Shown here one piece after another: positions 58,760 through 64,000 of a DNA stretch of 64,000 bases. Numbering within the stretch: position 1 is the first letter of the stretch; each line of letters begins with the position of its first letter. The DNA comes from Pseudomonas frederiksbergensis (GTDB taxonomy: Bacteria; Pseudomonadota; Gammaproteobacteria; Pseudomonadales; Pseudomonadaceae), in assembly GCF_001952935.1 (NCBI RefSeq), contig NZ_CP018319.1:3616001-3680000 (forward strand), in the 5' to 3' direction. The notes under the pieces were generated by a model. It worked only from the letters and a program-made list of their open reading frames with translations. It was not told where the DNA came from and searched no databases. The translations under genes and the position numbers were made by a program.

Positions 58760-59701
58760 TCATTGCCCGGCCTGCTGCAGGAAAAATACCCGACTGGCTT
58801 CCAGGTAGTCGCTGCGGCTTTCGGGGTCCAGCCAGGCGGCATATGCCTCGCTCAAGTGATCGTGGGGCAGGGTGCGCAGCACTTGGTTGATCTCGATGAT
58901 CGCCTGCCGGCCCTGAGGGGTGTCGGTACAGCCGATGTAGCCGGACAGGTATTTACCCGTGCCGCGAATCGGGTAGAACTGCAGTTCCTCTTCCGCGATC
59001 CCTTGCTGCTGGGCCTGGTAGCGGATCTCCGAACGGTACCCCAACAGCGTCCGCAAGCGCCCCAGGCGTTGCATTTGCAACAGGCTGCCCAACGCATCGT
59101 TCCCGTAATGGAGAGTCAGTGAGTTGGCTGGCGCTTGTTTGAGCAGCGCGTCGAGATATTCGCCGTAATTGCGCTCGGCAATAATGCCCAGTTTCTCCCG
59201 GCCACTGGTCAGCAGGGCCGCCAGGTCCACTTCGCCGTCCTTGATAAAGGGCGCCAGCGCCTCTCGATCAATGCGCCGCACTGCCAGGCCGTTACTCATG
59301 GCGCGAAAGACCGGAATGGAAAACGCAATCCAGCCAGCGCGCTCCTTGCTCCAGTTCAGCGCCGCATCGCACGTGAGGGAGGGCTCGTGGAGCATTTGCA
59401 AGCCGCGAGCGCGATTGACTCGCATCAGGGTGTGTTCGTATTGCGGCATGCGGGCGATCAGCATGGGTAATAGCTGATCGATGACTCCCTGGCCCTTTTT
59501 CGATCCCTCGAAAATCATCAGCGGTGGAAGGTCGCGCAGTAACCAGACCAGGGTTTCTTTCGGTTGCGCCAACGTTGGCTGAGCCTGGCCAGCGAGCAGC
59601 AAGAAAAACGCAAACGCGCACAAAGCTCGCCCGCCGCGCAACAGGCAGTGGTTGATGGGGCGCGCAAGCAGGCAGCCCAGCTTAGATGGCCCCGTCTTCA
59701 C
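58760..59701 (-). CDS. Periplasmic substrate-binding-like protein (SBP_bac_3-type, TIGR02285-like)
   Basis: About 313 residues. A signal peptide (ALCAFAFFLLLAGQAQPTLA) precedes a domain resembling extracellular solute-binding proteins: LVWLLRDLPPLMIFEG, VIDQLLPMLIARMPQYEHT and LGIIAERNYGEYLDALL. No lipobox and no adjacent permease, so an orphan binding protein or sensor partner. Start codons are weak: GTG 59701 overlaps the end of the CoA-transferase gene by 20 bases; TTG 59641 would still keep the signal. Function unknown. Confidence 0.72.
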   Translation of the reverse strand: MKTGPSKLGCLLARPINHCLLRGGRALCAFAFFLLLAGQAQPTLAQPKETLVWLLRDLPPLMIFEGSKKGQGVIDQLLPMLIARMPQYEHTLMRVNRARGLQMLHEPSLTCDAALNWSKERAGWIAFSIPVFRAMSNGLAVRRIDREALAPFIKDGEVDLAALLTSGREKLGIIAERNYGEYLDALLKQAPANSLTLHYGNDALGSLLQMQRLGRLRTLLGYRSEIRYQAQQQGIAEEELQFYPIRGTGKYLSGYIGCTDTPQGRQAIIEINQVLRTLPHDHLSEAYAAWLDPESRSDYLEASRVFFLQQAGQ

Positions 59702-60881
59702 GCAGCTTTGCGATCTGTTCCTTGTCATAACCAAGATCGTTGAGTACCTGCGCATTGTGTTCGCCCAACTGCGGCCCGACCCATTCCGATGTTCCGGGTG
59801 TCTCTGAGAGTTTCGGCACGATTCCCGGCATCTTGAAATCTTTGCCGTCCGGCAACTTGGCCTTGAGGAACATTTCCCTGGCCAGGTACTGCGGATCACT
59901 GAACATGTCCTCAGCACTGAAGATCCGGCTGGCCGGTACGTCGGCCTGATTCAACTGCTCGATGAGGGTGTCCAGCGGCAGCGAGTTGGCCCAGCGATCA
60001 ATCACCCCATAAATCTCGTCGCGACGGTTATCGCGTCCGTCGTTGCTGGCCAGCGCAGGGTCGTTGGCCAGATCCTCGCGTCCAATGACCAGCATGAAAC
60101 GCTTGAAGATCGCGTCGCCATTGGCGCCGATCTGCACATGTTTGCCGTCGGCACTGGTGTGGATCGACGAGGGCGTGATGCCCGGCATGATGTTGCCGGT
60201 GCGTTCGCGGATGAAACCGAACACGTCGAATTCCGGGACCATGCTTTCCATCATGGCGAAGATCGCTTCATATAGCGCCACATCCACCACTTGGCCAAGG
60301 CCACCGTTGACCTCGCGATGACGCAAAGCCATCAATGCGCCGATCACGCCCCAGAGCGCGGCAATAGAGTCGCCGATGGAAATCCCGGTGCGCACCGGTG
60401 GTCGGTCTTCGAACCCGGTGATGTAGCGCAAGCCGCCCATGGATTCACCGACGGCGCCAAAGCCTGGCTGGTCCTTCATCGGCCCGGTCTGACCGAAACC
60501 CGAGAGGCGCACCATCACCAGTTTCGGGTTCAGTGCGTGCAAGACTTCCCAGCCCAGGCCGAGTTTTTCCAGCACGCCAGGGCGAAAGTTCTCGATCAGG
60601 ATGTCCGCCTCGCTGAGCAGTTTTTTCAGAATCGCCAGCCCGTCGGGGTGTTTGAGGTTCAGGGTCAGGGATTTTTTGTTGCGCGCCTGGACGAACCACC
60701 ACAGCGAGGTGCCTTCATACAGTTTTCGCCATTTGCGCAACGGATCGCCGCCATCGGGGGACTCGATTTTGATCACCTCGGCACCGAACTCGCCGCAAAT
60801 GCGCGAGGCAAACGGCCCGGCGATCAACGTACCCAATTCAATGACTTTCAGCCCTGAGAGCGGTTTTCCGGTGAGCGGCAT
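59682..60881 (-). CDS. CaiB/BaiF family CoA-transferase
   Basis: Type III CoA-transferase of 399 residues. The start is MPLTGKPLSGLKVIELGTLI, with IELGTLIAGPFASRICGEFGA cut here to core GTLIAGPFASR and the catalytic Asp expected in the region around KHPDGLAILKKLLSEADILI. Further markers are ENFRPGVLEKLGLGWE and GFGAVGESMGGLRYITG. Substrate (a carboxylic acid such as succinate, formate or carnitine-like acids) is not clear. It may be cotranscribed with the binding-protein gene. ATG 60881 gives the normal family N-terminus. Confidence 0.88.
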   Translation of the reverse strand: MPLTGKPLSGLKVIELGTLIAGPFASRICGEFGAEVIKIESPDGGDPLRKWRKLYEGTSLWWFVQARNKKSLTLNLKHPDGLAILKKLLSEADILIENFRPGVLEKLGLGWEVLHALNPKLVMVRLSGFGQTGPMKDQPGFGAVGESMGGLRYITGFEDRPPVRTGISIGDSIAALWGVIGALMALRHREVNGGLGQVVDVALYEAIFAMMESMVPEFDVFGFIRERTGNIMPGITPSSIHTSADGKHVQIGANGDAIFKRFMLVIGREDLANDPALASNDGRDNRRDEIYGVIDRWANSLPLDTLIEQLNQADVPASRIFSAEDMFSDPQYLAREMFLKAKLPDGKDFKMPGIVPKLSETPGTSEWVGPQLGEHNAQVLNDLGYDKEQIAKLREDGAI

Positions 60882-61028
60882 GCTGGATCCTGTAGGACAA
60901 AGGTTGAGCGAAGACAGGGTTTTAACATAGCCGAACGTCAGACGACCAAGGTTGATCGCCTTCAATTCGTGGATTGCCTACCGCATCGGTTAGACTTGCC
61001 GCCTTTCCCCGTATCAAGAAGCCCGTTC

Positions 61029-61571
61029 ATGGCCCAGCCGTCCACGACCTACAAGTTTGAACTGAACCTTACCGACCTCGACCGCAGCGTGTACGAGAGC
61101 GTGAAGCAGACCATCGCCCGTCACCCTTCGGAGACCGAAGAGCGTATGACCGTGCGGCTGCTGGCCTACGCCTTTTGGTACAACGAGCAGTTGTCGTTCG
61201 GTCGCGGTCTGTCAGACGTGGACGAACCTGCCCTGTGGGAAAAGAGCCTGGACGACCGCGTCCTGCACTGGATCGAAGTCGGCCAGCCAGACGCCGATCG
61301 CCTGACCTGGTGCTCGCGTCGCACCGAGCGCACCAGCCTGCTGGCCTACGGCAGCCTGCGCGTCTGGGAGACCAAAGTGATCCCGGCGATCAAAAACCTG
61401 AAAAACGTGCACATCGCTGCTGTTCCGCAGGAAGTGCTGGAAACCCTGGCCAAAGACATGCCCCGGGTTATCAAGTGGGACGTGATGATCAGCGAAGGAA
61501 CGATTTTCGTCACCGACGACCGTGGTCAGCACGAAGTCCAGTTGCAGTGGCTGAGCGGCGAACGCGGCTGA
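61029..61571 (+). CDS. YaeQ family protein
   Basis: A 180-residue protein of the YaeQ family, which has a PD-(D/E)XK nuclease-like fold. The markers are YKFELNLTDLDRSVYESVK, PSETEERMTVRLLAYAFWY and LSFGRGLSDVDEPALW. E. coli YaeQ has been linked to suppression of RfaH mutants. No nucleic-acid activity is proved. It begins at ATG 61029 and lies 66 bases before recJ. Confidence 0.91.
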   Translation: MAQPSTTYKFELNLTDLDRSVYESVKQTIARHPSETEERMTVRLLAYAFWYNEQLSFGRGLSDVDEPALWEKSLDDRVLHWIEVGQPDADRLTWCSRRTERTSLLAYGSLRVWETKVIPAIKNLKNVHIAAVPQEVLETLAKDMPRVIKWDVMISEGTIFVTDDRGQHEVQLQWLSGERG

Positions 61572-61637
61572 TTATTCGCTGCTGGTCCGCGTTATCCGGT
61601 TTTGTCCTACGTCTCCAAGAGAAGCACCTGTCACCCC

Positions 61638-63347
61638 ATGCGCATCGAACCTCGCCTGTTGCCCGATACCCTGCCATTCCTCGGTGATCTGCCGCCACTG
61701 CTGACCCGTCTGTACGCGGCGCGGGGCGTGCTGTCCGAGGCTGAACTGGACAAGAGCCTGGCGCGGCTGATTCCGTTCCAGCAGCTCAAAGGCATCGATG
61801 CCGCGGTGGATTTGCTGGTGACGGCGCTCGAGCAGCGTCAGCGGATTCTGATCGTCGGTGACTTCGACGCCGATGGCGCGACGGCCAGCACCGTGGGCAT
61901 GTTGGGCTTGCGCCTGCTGGGCGCGGCGCACGTCGACTATTTGGTGCCGAACCGGTTCGAGTATGGCTACGGCCTGACGCCGGAAATCGTCGAAGTGGCG
62001 CTGACCCGTACACCCCAATTGCTGATCACTGTGGACAACGGGATCTCCAGCGTTGAAGGCGTGGCGGCGGCGAAAAAGGCCGGGCTCCAAGTGCTGGTCA
62101 CCGACCACCACTTGCCCGGTGACGAGTTGCCGCTGGCCGATGCCATCGTCAATCCGAATCAGCCGGGTTGCGGGTTTGCGAGCAAGGCGCTGGCCGGCGT
62201 CGGAGTGATCTTCTATGTACTGATGGCCCTGCGCGCGCGTTTGCGTAGCCTCGGCTGGTACGAGAGCAAGCCGCAGCCGAACATCGGCGAGTTGCTGGAC
62301 CTTGTGGCCCTGGGCAGCGTCGCCGACGTGGTTCCGCTGGATGCCAACAACCGGATTCTGGTGCACCAAGGCCTCGAGCGGATTCGCGCCGGGCGTGCAC
62401 GACCGGGGATCAAGGCGATCCTCGAAGTTGCCAAGCGTGATCACACGCGCATCACCTCTACCGACCTGGGTTTCATTGTTGGCCCGCGTCTGAACGCGGC
62501 GGGGCGGCTGGATGACATGAGCCTGGGCATCGAATGCCTGCTCACCGAAGACGCTGGTCTGGCACGTGAAATGGCCGCTCAACTCGACGGCATGAACCAG
62601 GACCGCAAATCCATTGAGCAGGGCATGCAGCGTGAAGCGCTGGCTCAACTCAAGGATTTGCCGGTCGAGTCGATGCCGTTCGGCCTGTGCCTGTTCGATC
62701 CCGAGTGGCACCAGGGTGTCATCGGAATCCTCGCATCGCGTATGAAAGATCGCTATTTCCGTCCGACCATTGCCTTTGCTGATGCCGGCGATGGCTTGCT
62801 TAAGGGCTCGGGACGTTCGGTTCAGGGTTTTCATATTCGCGACGCATTGAGCGTGGTGGCGGCGCAGCATCCGAATCTGATCAGCAAATACGGTGGCCAT
62901 GCGATGGCCGCCGGCCTGACGCTGCCGGAAGCGAACTTTCCGTTGTTCGCCGAAGCCTTTGACGCGGAAGTGCGTAGGCAATTACGCGAAGAAGACCTGA
63001 CCGGGCGATTGTTGTCGGACGGCACGCTGGCGGTCGAGGAATTCCACCTGGAACTGGCCCGTGCCCTGCGCCATGCCGGACCTTGGGGGCAGCACTTCCC
63101 GGAGCCGTTGTTCCACGGCGTGTTCCAGCTGGTCGAGCAGCGAGTGGTCGGTGAGCGGCACCTCAAAGTGGTGCTGAAGAGTGAATGCGGTTCGGTAAAA
63201 CTGGATGGCATTGCCTTCGGAATCGACCGCGACATCTGGCCGAATCCGACCATCAAGTGGGTGGAATTGGCCTACAAACTCGACCTCAACGAGTTTCGTG
63301 GCAACGAAACGGTGCAGTTGATGATTGCCCACATCGAACCGCGTTGA
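61638..63347 (+). CDS. recJ: Single-stranded-DNA-specific exonuclease RecJ
   Basis: 5'-3' ssDNA exonuclease of 569 residues, for recombination and mismatch repair. DHH-domain motifs are visible: VGDFDADGATASTVGM, ITVDNGISS and VTDHHLPGDELP, then the DHHA1 nucleic-acid domain with LKGSGRSVQGFHIRDAL and KYGGHAMAAGLTL. The C-terminal OB domain is present (FGIDRDIWPNPTIKWVEL). ATG 61638 gives the normal start. A class B repeat and the Old Yellow Enzyme gene follow. Confidence 0.96.
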   Translation: MRIEPRLLPDTLPFLGDLPPLLTRLYAARGVLSEAELDKSLARLIPFQQLKGIDAAVDLLVTALEQRQRILIVGDFDADGATASTVGMLGLRLLGAAHVDYLVPNRFEYGYGLTPEIVEVALTRTPQLLITVDNGISSVEGVAAAKKAGLQVLVTDHHLPGDELPLADAIVNPNQPGCGFASKALAGVGVIFYVLMALRARLRSLGWYESKPQPNIGELLDLVALGSVADVVPLDANNRILVHQGLERIRAGRARPGIKAILEVAKRDHTRITSTDLGFIVGPRLNAAGRLDDMSLGIECLLTEDAGLAREMAAQLDGMNQDRKSIEQGMQREALAQLKDLPVESMPFGLCLFDPEWHQGVIGILASRMKDRYFRPTIAFADAGDGLLKGSGRSVQGFHIRDALSVVAAQHPNLISKYGGHAMAAGLTLPEANFPLFAEAFDAEVRRQLREEDLTGRLLSDGTLAVEEFHLELARALRHAGPWGQHFPEPLFHGVFQLVEQRVVGERHLKVVLKSECGSVKLDGIAFGIDRDIWPNPTIKWVELAYKLDLNEFRGNETVQLMIAHIEPR

Positions 63348-63351
63348 ATCC

Positions 63352-63415
63352 TTCGCGAGCAAGCCCGCTCCCACAGGATTTGCGCAACCCCTGTGGGAGC
63401 GGGCTTGCTCGCGAA
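63352..63415. repeat. REP-type inverted repeat, class B, short spacer
   Basis: TTCGCGAGCAAGCCCGCTCC and GGAGCGGGCTTGCTCGCGAA are separated by only about 20 bases, so the arms form nearly one hairpin. It sits four bases after the recJ stop and is likely to be transcribed with it. Confidence 0.88.
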
Positions 63416-63615
63416 GGCGATCTCCGTGACACCAAATATCCCCGGAACCCTCCCTCATCCCCCGATGTCGACTAGTCTCTAAGCACTGCTTGATTCTCCT
63501 TGTGACGTCTTGTCGAATTTTTTGCCCGCGGGGGCGGGTGCTGCACCTTTTTCCTGTCACTCGTCGACTTTCAAACAGAACCCTGGAGCCTGCCCACTGA
63601 TTCGAGAGGTGCCCC

Positions 63616-64000
63616 ATGAGTCTGCTGCTTGAACCCTATACCCTTCGTCAATTGACCCTGCTCAACCGCATTGCGGTATCGCCGATGTGCCAGTACTCCA
63701 GCGTTGATGGACTGGCCAATGACTGGCACCTGGTCCACCTCGGCAGTCGCGCTGTCGGCGGGGCCGGCCTGGTATTTACCGAAGCCACGGCGGTCACGGC
63801 CGACGGGCGCATCACCGCCGAGGACCTCGGCCTGTGGAACGATGAACAGATCGAACCGTTGCAACGCATCACTCGCTTCATTGCGGCGCAAGGCGCTGTG
63901 GCCGGCATTCAGTTGGCTCACGCCGGGCGCAAGGCCAGCACCCATCGGCCGTGGATCGGTAAACATGGCAGCGTCAAACCCGAAGACGGTGGCTGGATCC
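63616..64000 (+). CDS. Old Yellow Enzyme family NADH:flavin oxidoreductase (3' end cut off)
   Basis: The first 128 residues of an FMN-dependent ene-reductase of the YqjM/XenA type. The FMN loop VSPMCQYSSVDGLANDWHLV has the Cys typical of the YqjM branch. GGAGLVFTEATAVTADGRI and IQLAHAGRKAST (substrate/FMN loop with HAGRK) are clear. It probably reduces activated C=C bonds in oxidised or electrophilic compounds. Pseudomonas strains keep this gene next to recJ. The rest lies beyond base 64000. Confidence 0.9.
   Translation, partial: MSLLLEPYTLRQLTLLNRIAVSPMCQYSSVDGLANDWHLVHLGSRAVGGAGLVFTEATAVTADGRITAEDLGLWNDEQIEPLQRITRFIAAQGAVAGIQLAHAGRKASTHRPWIGKHGSVKPEDGGWI

Overview
The window looks like a chromosomal core-genome segment of a Pseudomonas, most likely the P. 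fluorescens group. Reasons: GC-rich coding sequence; gene neighbourhoods known from Pseudomonas (pepA-holC-valS with lptFG, yejK-hupN, ffh-rpsP-rimM-trmD-rplS-xerD-dsbC-hom-thrC-recJ, a nag locus with fused PTS proteins); Pseudomonas-type proteins (HupN, a DUF3509 protein); and many intergenic inverted REP-type repeats built on TGTGGGAGCGGGCTTGC and TGTGGCGAGGGGGCTTGCC. No tRNA or rRNA gene, CRISPR array, prophage or insertion sequence was seen.

Layout. 1-2.8 kb: end of an amino-acid ABC transporter operon (aapQMP). 2.9-3.7 kb: an mqsRA toxin-antitoxin pair with a 25-bp palindrome in its promoter region. 3.8-7.8 kb: GntR/FCD regulator with a frameshifted 3' end, its CynX/NimT-like transporter, an NTF2-like protein, a GIY-YIG protein and a GST. 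7.9-10 kb: yejK with an anchored glutaredoxin, and hupN. 10.2-17 kb: rlmF and the minus-strand group pepA-holC-hypothetical-valS. 17.2-25.7 kb: lptF-lptG, then lepA-lepB-rnc-era-recO-pdxJ. 25.8-31.8 kb: mltF, purL and a NIF3-like protein. 31.9-39.4 kb: N-acetylglucosamine locus (nagR, nagA, nagB-II, fused EIIA-HPr-EI, EIIC-EIIB-EIIB). 39.6-47.9 kb: L,D-transpeptidase, two Nudix hydrolases, gamma carbonic anhydrase, DUF1289 protein, VUT transporter, purT, an MHS-family transporter, a CorB-like protein and a CcsA-like protein. 48.2-56.7 kb: SRP and ribosome genes, xerD, dsbC, hom and thrC. 56.8-64 kb: a sensor-like protein without kinase, a DUF3509 protein, a candidate small RNA, a periplasmic binding protein, a CaiB-type CoA-transferase, YaeQ, recJ and the start of an Old Yellow Enzyme gene.

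How the genes work together. The nag locus forms one catabolic unit: uptake and phosphorylation of GlcNAc (NagE with the fused EIIA-HPr-EI), deacetylation (NagA) and deamination (NagB-II), with a UTRA-type GntR repressor and TGGTATT-type sites upstream. lptF/lptG serve LPS export. lepB, mltF and the L,D-transpeptidase act on the envelope. hom and thrC make threonine, while purL and purT serve purine synthesis. Most of the window is conserved housekeeping DNA. The points that deserve attention are local: the frameshifted GntR gene, the kinase-less sensor, the missing DUF4845 gene between lepB and rnc, the lptG-lepA junction without the algU-muc genes, the unassigned structured stretch at 58.6-58.75 kb, and the repeat families.
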